Source: Acanthaster planci (taxonomy: Eukaryota; Echinodermata; Asteroidea; Valvatida; Acanthasteridae). From it: a stretch of DNA of 64,000 nucleotides. Shown in pieces: positions 9,995 to 22,779 of the stretch (the first letter of the stretch is position 1; the number at the start of each line of letters is the position of its first letter). A program made the position numbers and the translations under genes. The notes below the pieces were generated by a model. The model worked only from the letters and a program-made list of their open reading frames with translations. It ran no database searches and was not told the DNA's origin. Location: contig NW_019091572.1 in the NCBI RefSeq assembly GCF_001949145.1, positions 262,479 through 326,478 of the forward strand, in the 5' to 3' direction.

Positions 9995-12900
9995 CTGAAA
10001 TGATACATGTGTTGTCTGCGCTCTTTTTAGTCTAATCACTCCAAACATGGCACTTACCTCCATCTCACAGCAAGATGCCTTATCCGTGCCAGACTGTTGA
10101 AGCCTCTTTTGTGACATCTTCATACCTTCTGGCTTACCAGCGTTGGTGTCCTGCCTGCGCATGGTTGGCTCTGTCCACATCTCAGCATAGGTAGGTCTTA
10201 CGGGAGGACTGACATGGCTCAAAGCATGACCTGCAGGTTTCACTGCAGGCCCTCTTGGGCTAACCCCAGGATGAGGTGGAGTCACTCCAGGACAGGTACG
10301 ACTGCCTGCAGATCCGGTGGGGCTAACTGTGGGACACACAGGGCTCACAGAAGGACAGGGCAGGGCACAGGTACCAAGAGCAGAACCCTCATCAATAGAA
10401 GGAGCTTCTCCTGGAGCATCAGCGACAGCATTGGAAAGGCTCAGGTTAGACCAAGACCTCTTCTTCTTGAAGCCCAAGGAGTCACTCGAGCCTTTAGAAC
10501 GAGTTGGGAGCACAGGCAATCTTGCGGGCGGAGGGCTGTCTGGATGGCTGGAACCAGTCTGGCTGTCCTCTTCCTCGGCAGCATCTGAGTAATCTCCACT
10601 GCTGTCTTCATAAGCGGGATTCTTATAGGCGTGAGAAGTATTGTAGGTAACATTGGACACCAGATGATTATCGTCAGATTCACCGGCTAGCTGGCTTTGT
10701 GACCTGCTGTTATAGCAACACGTGGAGCAAAAAGGTATAAGCAATTTCACCTAAACTGTTCTTTTTCCTTGCCACTCGGATGAATGCACACCAATGCCTT
10801 ATTCAAATGTGAAAAATCAGTAAAGTATAATTACTCAGTCATACCTCTTGTGGCGATTGTTCACCTGAGCATTTATAATAAAAAAGAGGAACTATCCGGA
10901 ATATATAGTTACTGTGCTAAGGATTTGACCATGGAAAATTCATTGCGGTTGATTCACAACAGTGCGCATCCAAGAGTGCAACGTATTGGCCAATCACAGT
11001 TCGGAAAATCTGTCGACCCAATGTGCACTATTGTGAATCAACCGTATTGAAAAATGGAAAATAGGTTGTATGAGTTGACTGGTTTGATTTTGTTCTCACA
11101 GCTCAAACATCATGTACCCCAAAGTAAGCGATGCCCTTGCCTCATCTTACGTCACAGAGAATTGACAAAGGACTGTAGATTCGTGGACAGAATGGGACAG
11201 ACGGAGACGAAGCCAAGCCCATTCTTTGCACGAATCCACAGTTCCAAGTTATATTCTCTGACTTAAACTATTTCCCATTGTTGCACGAAACGCTGAGAGT
11301 AAGTTGACACAGTCAGTGCTGGATACATACTCTCTTCCCTTCATCTTGCGCTTGGAGTTATTATTATTACACCTGTGTAAATGCAGCCAAACCTATATCG
11401 AGCTAAAACCAACACAGGGCTCTGTGAAATTGAGGAATGCTATAAAAAATTTACTTCATGAGAGTATTTGTGCAGTAAACACTCAGTGCTGGATATTTAC
11501 ATGTATTTGCTTCTCTTCCTCTTGCACCTTCGATTCATTATTATGTGTGCCACAGCAGCGAGACCTTCTGGACTAAAGCCATGACATGACTCTATGAAAT
11601 TGAGGAATGTTATATCAACTTCATGAAAGTATGGTTAGTAGTTTTCTCACCACTTTACAAACCACTCAAAATGGGGTTCACTGATCCCTGGATGTTCTTA
11701 TGTATGAATCATTCCAAAAAGCCCACTTAATACATATTGCTACTTCTTTTGGAGAATGAGCAACATTTGATTGAAATTATAATACAAATTTTGGAGTTCA
11801 ATGATACAAATAAAGATTTTTTATAAAGCGCACATATCCAACTAAAGTTTCTTATAGCACTACAAAAATTAACAACACAAGAAAATTTGCAGGCTAACTC
11901 TTTAAACAAGTTTATACAAGAATGTTTCATACGAAATGAGATAAATGTGCTGGACCGCAAACGTAGGGAACGGTTACCCAAGCTTGCGTCAATTCAGTTA
12001 AAGCAGGATGATATAGGGTTTAGTTTGCATTATTCATGCATCAATCAATGAATTAAGATCTAACGAATGATATTTTGTGTGATGCAATGATTACTTTCTT
12101 GTACAAGTAGGAGAAACCCAGGTTTACAAAGTTGCGACAGGCTACTCCGCCAGTGGAATTCTACCCTAATTAACATAAATCTTCGCGGGGGTTATGACGC
12201 AGATCGAGGCACATGTTTGCCTAGTTGCCTGGTCCGACGTAGCAGAAGCCATATGTTTGTGTGCCAAAGCTGTGCGAAGGCACTCCACGTTTTGGGGACT
12301 AAACTACAGTTTCTGAGCCATGCCGACGAGCTAGGTGTGTTGTTGCTTCATGCAGCAAAACAACCAAGGATGGGATGTCTCTACACTTGTTGCCAACCGA
12401 TCCCAACTTACGGAGAATTTTGACAACTAAAATCAAGACCACCAGGGCGAAAAGGGACGGCCACAGTCGGCCCTGTGCAGTGACCACTTCGAGCCGACGT
12501 GCTTCAAAAGCGGTTTGCATGGCTCCATGGGCATGAACACTTAGAAAATGCTCAAGAAAGATTCTGTTCCGACNTTCGGCCATTTTGCAAAACAGATGCG
12601 GTCGGCGTGTGTACGCATATGTACATGGACGTGTATACGACGTGTGCGCGCAGAGATATACGCAGTGCTGGGGCCCTGTCGGTTCGTCTGGTGCCAAGAC
12701 GCCATTTTGGGGGGGGGGAATTAAACAAACAAGCAATGGACACAAATTGTTTTCACTTTTATTTCACACTTTAAATACATAAATCGGTGTATTTATACAT
12801 TGAAATGGGATATTAGAAATTTAGTCGGCATGCTGCCTTTAAACTAAAATCCAACATATAAGAAAGACTGGGCAAAACGCAAACACAGAAAAGAGGCCAA

Positions 12901-15900
12901 AACACATCATTCCTTATTGAAACGAGAAGATAAAATTCAAATCTTTCTTGAAAATCTTGCTTTATAAAGGATTAATCCCGAAAAAAAGATAACTATACGT
13001 CATTTTCTATGGAGAAAGGCAAAGATACACATTAAGGCCGGAGTGTGGGCGTTCCTGGTATCCGTTAAATTCACCTACTGTGCCTGTTAAAAGGCCCAGT
13101 ACAATCAGTGTCACGGCGTCAAACAATATAGTTATACTCTACCCCAACCTTCCGGCTGCAACTGCTTTGACCTAACCGGGGGGCAGGGTAATCTCCCCGT
13201 TGCTACAAATCTTCGACAACAGTAGATTCGTAAAATATACTGAATGTAAAGAAAATTAACTGCAGCTAATTCGAAAGATCTCAGATTAACTCAATTTGTA
13301 GAAGTACAAGAGTAAAGCCTGGTTTCCATGGTCGTATAGAGAGAAGAGGTATTACCGAGTATTTGCTTAACCCTAACACTCCTCAGTCCTCCAACAGGTG
13401 AAGGATTGAGGAGGGTTAGGGTTAATGCTTCCCATCCTGAAAAATTCAAGTCTGCACTCAATATTCCACTGGTACCCTCTCCAGGTTTGTGCTCATAAAG
13501 ATTCCCAAATACGTTTAGCTGTTGTTTCATTTTGGTCAGAAACTTAAGCAAGGTAGAACGCTTTACTCTGTGTTCTTTCAACCCCTTTATTTGTTACACT
13601 TTTTGCCAACAACTAAAAGCAAAACAAAACTGAAAGCCTCAGGTTCTGAGAACAATTCAAGCCACACTCAACTGTTGTTTGCTTTAAAGTTACGAACAAG
13701 GGTTGGAACTTACTTTTTGACACGTCCCGTCTTGCAGAAGCAGAAAAGCACAGCAGCAATCGTGAGCAGTCCAGCAAGGCAGCTGATAACGCCAATTATA
13801 ACTTTAAGTCTGAAAAGGGACACACATTATGAACCCTTTTTTAAATTCACGACTCGAAACATAGCTGCAACGAGTCTGCAATGCAGAAACAACTTTGTTT
13901 CTAGACTAAATTTGGAGGATGTAGAAGTTGTGAATAAAACGGTAACGATTGTTTTCTCAATTCAAGTAAAGGTTGCGTAAATGTGTGTTTTGTACGAAGT
14001 ATGATCTCAATATCTATCATAACTATGGCCTCTAACTTGCAGGGACATAAAGGAACTAACTAAATACATGTATATGGTAGGCTACCACTTATTTCCACAT
14101 GCCGTATGATTTGTCAGTTCAGCGACCAATTCTTCAGAATGGATATTGCAAAAAAATTCTAGTGTAGCAGCAAAACGTATATATGATGGAATTCATGACA
14201 ATTTTAGCAAAAAATAATGATCTAAATGTCCCAATTAACTTATATAAAGAGAATTGCAGGTTTCTAAGGATTTTACGACGATCATCAAAATATTTTTATC
14301 CTGCAACTTTGTGGAATTTTGATAATGTTTTGGTCAATTCGTCGATTTCTCTTCCCCCTTTCCAACTCCTACTTTATTTTAAACCCCCCTTTCCCTCCAC
14401 CCTGCCAGCCGGAAATCGGACCAATGAATGAACGGCATAAATGAATGAATTGACATAAGTGATTTTCGTGGGATTCTTTCCGATGGCACTGACCTCCAGT
14501 CCAGGTCATCACACAGTGGATCGGACAACGGGCAGGCACACTGAAATCCGTCGAGGCGATCGAAACAGACATATGGATATTCGCAGGGTGTGGACTGACA
14601 TTCGTCGTAATCAATCTCACAGATGTCACCGACCCAGCCAGACTGACAGAGGCAGGAGTAGGAATCGAACCCACTGCTACGTGCTGGGGAGGTACAATCA
14701 GGGTCAGCCACAGGTCCTATGTACAAAAAATTATAAAAGAGAAAATGAAGTAAGGAGTGGTCTGCGACGTCCGCATCCCAGAGTGCCGTACACGTGTTCG
14801 TAGGTATTGGGGCCTACGTGATTGATCTCTGTCAACGCAATTGCCAAATTTTGAAGTTCGAATTTATCCTTGATAACCCAATCATTGGCACAAAATTTCT
14901 TGGTTCTTCAATATTTTGATAACAGGTTGCACTCGATGGTTTCAACCTACTCAAAAATTGCTGTTCCTCCTCGATGTTTCATAGATTAACTGTTGTTAGA
15001 GACTTGGATAATTTTTAACTTTCCCACCTTCCTAAACGTGCACATTTGGTGAGATTGGGAAAATCCCTACCCTTTCTAAAAAGAGAACAAAATAAGCTCA
15101 GCAAATACAGCAACGGGAAAAAGGGAAATAAAAAAAATTGTTAGAAGAAATTAAGCATTTCACCTCTACAGATTCCACCGTTGATGCAAGGGTTGACCAG
15201 TACAGCAATCTGTACCTCCAGAAGCTGAGACACGGCCCCTGACTGGTCCTCAACCAAGACCAGGAAGCTATCCCTACCGTGGTAGTTAGGGTAGGGAGCG
15301 TAGGTGAATCTGGACGTAATCCAGGTCATGTTTCTCTGCAAGCATAAAGTTGGGAAGTAATTGCTCCTAAAAGACAATCATTTGGTTTGGAGACTTTCGT
15401 TGGTTGGGAGAAAACACGACTTGATTTGTCATTGGGTGATTTAGTTACAAGTTAAGGGCCAAAATGCAGATGTATATACAAAACAGTTTGAAACTCACAA
15501 GCTTTAATAATTTACATGGATAATACCTGCTTATAGGGTCAGGACTTGGAAGGATTACCTTGATACAGCCGATGCAATCAGATGTTGATACAAGATACAC
15601 TGTCTATTCAAGAAACTTATTCATCAATGATACTTTACCTCATCATGCGGCAACTGTAGTCCACACGGGATGACTGGTTGTTTGGTGTCTCCCAATGAGG
15701 GCTCACTACAGTTCTGCCTGGAGGGCACTGACCTCGACTGCTGTGTCAGTGTCAGGTTGCCGTAGGTCACAGGCTGGGTTAGGATGGTCAGGTTGTCGTT
15801 GGTGTCAACATCGTACGCTCCTAACTCAGCAACCAGATCCACGTAGGCAACGTTTGATCCTGTGTTCTGCTCAACGATTAACTGTCCAAAAATGAAACAA

Positions 15901-18900
15901 CTTGAACACTCAGGACTAAATAGTAGAAAAATTGTTCTCTGATGGCAGAGGCAATTTCAAAAGATTTTCCAAGATTGCAGAAGGAAAGAGGTGAAGCTTT
16001 TTTAACTGAATATTTTGTTACCGATAATTAACCAGTTGAAAATTGAAAGTTGAAATATGTTGAAAATTTGACCAAAGTCTGCAAAAAGGAGAAAGCCAGG
16101 GAAAAAGAATCATGTGGGACGAAATTCAAAATCCTTTTCTTTCCTTCAACCTAATTTATGTGTCTGCATGAGCTGCCAGGGCAATAGGACTGCGCCTGTT
16201 GTCAGCATGCATGGGACAATGCGATCTGAGAAGACTTGAGCCTAAATAAAGCTCCACAAAGACTCGATTGCTGCCTCAAGACACACAGTGCGCCATGGTT
16301 TATCTGCAGTGATATCACAGAATCATGGCGTATACTAAGGCTTAAACTGTTACATAAATTACTAAATGTTCGATGGTATAGCAAAGGAAATCCTATAGAC
16401 CTTTTCTTTGACCGAAAAAGGGAGATGTTTTCATAGGACTATTTAAAAAAGGGCCCTTTTCAGGCACAGAGATGTCTGGTGATTACAAGGGGCACAATTA
16501 CAAAAATATCTTTGATGTATATATTTTTCTGTTATAAAGAATCCGTAATGTCCTGTTATTTACCAAGGCAATGCGTCCGTTGCCAATAATTTGCCTGTTC
16601 CGCGCGCTGTACAATACAGGGTTATCGTTGACCGGATGGATTTCAATGGTGATGTTGACACTGGTAGACAGGGGTTTGATTTCACTGAAGGTCTGTATCT
16701 CTCTCACTGTGGAAAAGATAAAAATTGGAAGAAACCTCCACAAATAGAAATGCCTAAATTATACTACTGAATGACGTACGGTCTCTCGCAATCATTTCTA
16801 AATAAATTTCTGGTTTGTTTTAACCTAACAGTGGTTAATATCCACTCATTTTCTGGGGAGAATGAAACAGAAAACAATTCTCATCCCAAGATTGGGTTAA
16901 CACAGGCCACATTTGGGTGGTTGCAGTTTTCACCCTTCCTTGAGTTAAATTTTAACTCAGGCAATTTTTCAGTGTGGATTCAATCCCAGTCGGAGATCAA
17001 GTGACGTCCACACTAATAGATGGGTTCAAATACCATCCAAACAGCCTGTCTTGTTTCCGCAACTCTACAAAGTTAAAAAAAAAACTTTCATTTGGCATTT
17101 AGGTTCTACAGTCTCGTCCTTTTAGAACATTTTGTCCTGGATGCATTACTGATATCTGATAATTTGTTCTTGACGGAACAGCTTATTGAGAAATAAAACA
17201 GCCCATCAAATTGTGTGACCAGCGTGGAAAATGTACAACCTTTGGGTAGGCTTTGGCACACTTTTTCGATAGAAAATGGAGTCACTAACCAATGATTTGT
17301 ACGGTGACAGTACCGAAGCAATCAGCGCAAGGCGTAAAACTGAATTCTCCATCCTCAGTGATTGTTGCGGTGCCTTGCAAGTCCTCATTGCTACCAAGCT
17401 CAAAGAATAACATGTCATCTTCAGCATCACTGGCCTGAAGTGTGTACTCCAAAGTACCTGGATAAGATGGCAAACGAAGGATTGTAACATGGGAAAATTT
17501 GTGTTGGCAATTTTCAATTAATTAAGGCTAGACTAGCTTCGAAACAAAGCAGTCACTAAGCAGGCATGCACATAGGTGAACAAATCAAATGAGTATTACG
17601 TAAGGCCTCTGCAATTCCGAAAGAAATCAAAACGGAGGAGCAAAACAGAAAAAAAAACGAATAGATGGAATCTTTATGCAAATGCACAACACTCCCAGAG
17701 AATTTTGCTATGACAGATTCTTGTTTAGTGGAACTTGACAAACACGAGTGCAGGCTACTTAAGACGCAGTCTGGCCTGCACAGTAAGTTAACTTATTTAC
17801 CTTCGTCCTCTTCCATGAACATGATCTCAGTAGGGTTTGTGATTATAGGAGGGTCGTTAGGGACGGCATCAAGAACCAAAGCCAAGGCAAAATGGGTCTC
17901 ATGGCTGAAGTAGCTGGGACTTGTCAGCATAGGTTCCTCTTGCACGGCCCGCCGCTTGCGACCAGCTGCTGAGGGCGTAGAGGCTGGAGCCCGGGTAGAG
18001 CAAACCTAAGAAGCAACATCAAAGAAACTTTCCTTGTGATGGGCACAAACACACTAAAACAAATGTCAACAAAATTAGGTTGCGGGTTGCATCATTTAGT
18101 TTTCGAAAGAACCACGAGAGTGTTCAAAACTTTGAACTGTATGTGCTCTTTCCTTGCTATGAAACAGGACGACAGATCCTGAGTTGGGAGTCAATCCTTC
18201 GAGCATCAAAAGACTGCAAGACCAAATTGGCCCTACTTGACTTTTTGCCTTTTTGCCATCACTTTCTGCCAAGCATTTCTCTTGAGAATAATAAAATATA
18301 CACTAAAATTACAAACGTCAATAGCATGATGACTAACCTCCACGATAACCTGGTTCCCGTCTTCAAGGTAAGTAATGCGATCCACATCACTACAGGTCTT
18401 CGCTGCATCACGCCATTTAAAGCGATCTTCAGAGATATGAAAGAGACACATACACTTCAGGGCCACGCATGGGTTGGGAATGGGAAATGTATACGGACCC
18501 CCTTATTTTGGGAGGCAAGAGGACAGCAGGCAAGTTCCCCTGATTTACTGCCTTTGGAAATTGAACAATGTACATACTTTGATTTCCTTTTTGTGAACTG
18601 TGTGGAGTTCTGGCTGGTTTCAGGTCTGCTCCCGAAAATAAACGGCAAAAGTCCACAAAAAAATCAAAACGGACTTAGAGCATCCTCCAAAACTTGAACG
18701 GCAATTGGATATGGGGGAGGAGCCGCTGAAGTGTTAACTTGGTTCACCACGGATACCCTCGTCAGTTGAGCAATGGCACTGATCTCTTAATTAAGAGATC
18801 AAGGTACGAGATCAGTGCCATGATATGGTTTCAGCCCAGAAAAGAGTTCATACTATGGGACACATTGTGATGAACAATATCAGCACTCACACTGTGGGGC

Positions 18901-21900
18901 TTTTCAAAGTTGGGCAAGGGCTTAGGCGACTTTAGCAGACTGAAGCCTGCTTCCAAGTGTGAAAGTTACTCCCGCTGACTATACAAACACTCATGCGGAG
19001 CAAAGTTTTTTTATAAGTATCACTCATATTGTTCTTCTTTTATGTAAGAATTGGAATAGACAAACGTTGTATCCACCCAATATATATTGGTATATAGTTC
19101 AATCATCTTCACCTGTGTCCCAGTAGATAAGTCTTGGCTTTGCCTCTGTCCAGTTTCCCGGTGTGCCAAGAGTGATAGTAATCGTCATTGGTCCTCGGAG
19201 CTCAGTCTGCCCAAGACTGGCAACGTAGAATGTTGGTTCATACACAAAACGTATCCTAAGGGAAATTAATTTCGAATCTCTGAAATCTTATGTGTGACTA
19301 AAATGATCATAGTTTCTGACTGATTAATGTCTTCTTCTGTTGTCTGTCTCCATAGAATCACTAAGTAAACTCAGCAAGTCTACTGACTGAAAAAAAGTTA
19401 AAGGTCCCTTTTTGCAAAAAATCATTTCCATTCCTTTGAAAGGTAGAAAACGTTTACAAAGGCAAACGCTGTGTATATCAATATAATGTAGTGCCTTGAG
19501 CAACAATATATGCTGATGTGTGCTCTCAGCAAATGTGCATTATTTATCATTATTTATACACACATCCATGCACACTGTTAAGTTAGAGTGCAATCAGTCC
19601 TACCTTTGCTTGAGCAGTCTTGACGTGTACTCCATGGTGGACAGGGGATTGGTGATGTAAGGTTTATAATCAGGGGAAGCATCTGATGTAAACTCCTGGA
19701 TGGTTCGGTTCGCATCCAGCAGGCCAAGGATGAGTGAACCACCCTGGTGCAAACCTGAAAGACAAAGTGAGACGCTGGGTTTGAGATATCAATCAGTAGC
19801 TGACCAGGAGGGGTCAAGGGATTGCCGCTTGACCACCAGAAAAAGGGGATAATGAAAAGATAAAATGCTAACCTTCTCCTCTCTGGGCATTTAAAACCTC
19901 GTGATGCAAACCCAAAGTTCACCCCGTTAATTTGGCGCACTGAAGAATGATATTCAGGACCCCATAAAAGATAAGACCAAGATAGGACTATAGGAGGAAT
20001 TAAAAAATAGATATATCAATCTGTAGCAAAAAAGACAATCTAAAAACGGACTTTTGTAAATCACCCCTCTGTTTCCATATTCCCCAGTTTGTATTTTCTT
20101 TTCAAGTTTATGATTGGTTAATGTGTGAACGCTCAATACTATTATCATCCAGTGCATGGCAATGCAGGGTGGGGCGGATATTTTCCCTTGGAGACTATAT
20201 GGGGAAAATAACATCATTATAAAAAGAACACCACAGGGTTAGGGAATGTCAATATTTTACCAAATTAAAAACTGGACAGCCATTTTTGAAACCAACGAAT
20301 TTTGCCCCTTCTAATCTAAACCTTGATACAACACAGTTCCCATCCAAGTTTCTCCTCTTAATATAATAGAATAGAGTATAGAATAGAAAATAGAATACAA
20401 AATAGAATAGAATATAGAATAGAATATAGAATAAAGAATCAAATAGAATAGAATAAAACAGGATTAGAATATAAAATAGAATACAGAATAGAATACAAAA
20501 TGGAATATAGAATAAAATATGGAATACAATGCAATGCAATGCAATATAATATAATATAATATAATGCCTACCTTCTGACGTAGCCAAGGTAACTTCAAAG
20601 TGATTACCCGTCGACCGCTTCCTTCTCCTCTGACTTGTCGATGACGTCAGGACAAGGTCGGAACCATCAGTTGACGTCACCATCGTATCGCTGTCTCCTA
20701 TTTGATAGACAGGAAACGCTTGCTGATTTCACAAAACTGTTAGAGAAACTCTTGAAAACTCAACACGACAGGAAAAAAATAGTTGCTTTTCATCGTGATT
20801 TTCATACTTACCCAATACTGTGGTAGTTCCCGCGGAAAGGGTCACACACAGCATAGCTTGGTTACACATCCTCATCCAGGAATGTAGACACCTGAAAATC
20901 AAACATTATAGGAGCCTATCCATTAGCTTTTACCAGTGTTTAGAGTCACGTACAAGCTTAATGTCCTGAGTCACCTATTCGTAGTCGTATCACGTCACCG
21001 TCCTTTTACCCTAGACGTGAACAGTTTCTTTGAGCTTCTTACAGGAAATATTTAGCCTAAATTCAGAAACCTGTGTTGCATGATGATTCTTTGTGCATCT
21101 AGACAGCAGTCACATGGGATTCAAGCACGCTAAAGCACTCACAAATAGTGTGTACAATAATCTGTAAGTGAAATGTAGAATAACCAGAGTTCATAAAAAG
21201 GCTGTGATAACAGCAGGTTTTATTAGATGAGCTTTGCCGAGTCCAACTTTGATTCTTTGCGCCTAATGTAACTGTTTCATGTATCTGTGCGGATTGGGTT
21301 CGGCGTTAACCACTCACTTTCCAGGCTCCATGTTGAACTTTCCAGTGTGTTTAATCATCTCTGCCTGAGTGGCATCCGTGGGTGCCCTGAAGTCGGTGAT
21401 GTTAAACCGCTCCTCCTTGTCACCGGCTCTGACAACGATCGTTCCATTCTCGATGACCACAGAGCCTGAGGCATTCGCGCCAACCACCATGCAGGGAACA
21501 ACGTCATCCAGGAGCTCCGCTGAACTGCTCACACAGTACTCTGAATGCAGACATTGAAGAAGACAGTGAGACATGGCGACACTAACTTCTTGTAGAACAG
21601 GGAAGATGGACACGTGAGAAGAAGCAGGAATTGTGAGGCCAATGTAGTGGATATATGGGTGGTCAGAGTGTAGTAGAGTCTATTACCTCCACCAGGGGTC
21701 TTACTTATCAAAGCAGAAGGAAAAGTGACGCGGAAGGCGGACACAAAAGTAAATCGGTAAGTAAATTCAATGAGAATTCAAAACCTCCTGTTCAGTATAA
21801 ATAATTTTACAAAATGGCTCTTGGCGCGAAGGTTTTTTTTTAGCCCATCCCCCGAAAAAAAATCATGTAATTTCTCACCCCATTCCCCAAAAATGCGACT

Positions 21901-22716
21901 TGTAAACAATTAAAAAAAAAATTGGATTGGCAAGTGTGCATTTTATTAAATAAAATAAGTAGGAGCCCATGCATGATCATTTTCAGGGGCATTACGAACA
22001 ATACCCATCAGATTCATTTTCATTTTGTCTGAAAGTGAAAGAAGTGATACGACGTCACGAGTGAAGAGTAAACCTCTGGAAAAATGGCTTCAGAACCGCC
22101 CCTGAGCGTGGTTCACACTGAAAACCAGTTCAAACCTTACCCAGAAAGCGAAACAAACAAACTGCAAGCAAAGAGATGTCATCGACATCATTAATTGAAA
22201 TGACTTCTTACCTTTACATTTGTATCTGAGAAACTTTTGAGTCCCTTAATGGACACATTATTCGCGTGATTATTCAGCAAAAGGGCACTAAAACAGGGAC
22301 TCTGATTCCCAAGCAATGCTAAAGACGCGTGTAGCCTGTAAAAGTGAGATCTGTGATATGCCTGACAAAATGCATTGACAGGAGTGGGCAGACGATAAGA
22401 AAAGGTCTTGCTAGAGGAAGTGCAAAACTGATTCGCTGGAAGCCGAGGAACAGAGGATGCACAGATGGTTACCTGTGAGATAGGGGCATCACTTTTTGGG
22501 TGCATTAACGATTAAGTGGATAAATGAGGTACTGTGGAGTAGACGAGGGGCACCTTACACCCTTGGGAGCCTGGATACATAGACAAGGGGGACACCTGGC
22601 CCTGGAACTCTTGACCCCCTCTTACGACCCCACTGAAAAGATCCTGGCTTTGTCACTGACAAGGACGAGTATTGACAAATAGAAGTACTGCCGAAGTGTT
22701 TAGGGTGATCAGTTGA

Positions 22717-22779
<63 letters not shown>

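Noticed and set aside
9911-10750. Single 279-codon ORF as a stand-alone gene
   Set aside because: The first 15 codons are intron. The acceptor at 10704 and phase match to the TM exon show that it is the cytoplasmic exon of the large gene.
18080-18697. 205-codon plus-strand ORF, the longest on that strand
   Set aside because: No motif. It overlaps the minus-strand exon 18338-18426, which fits in phase on both sides; it also contains the intronic flanks of that exon.
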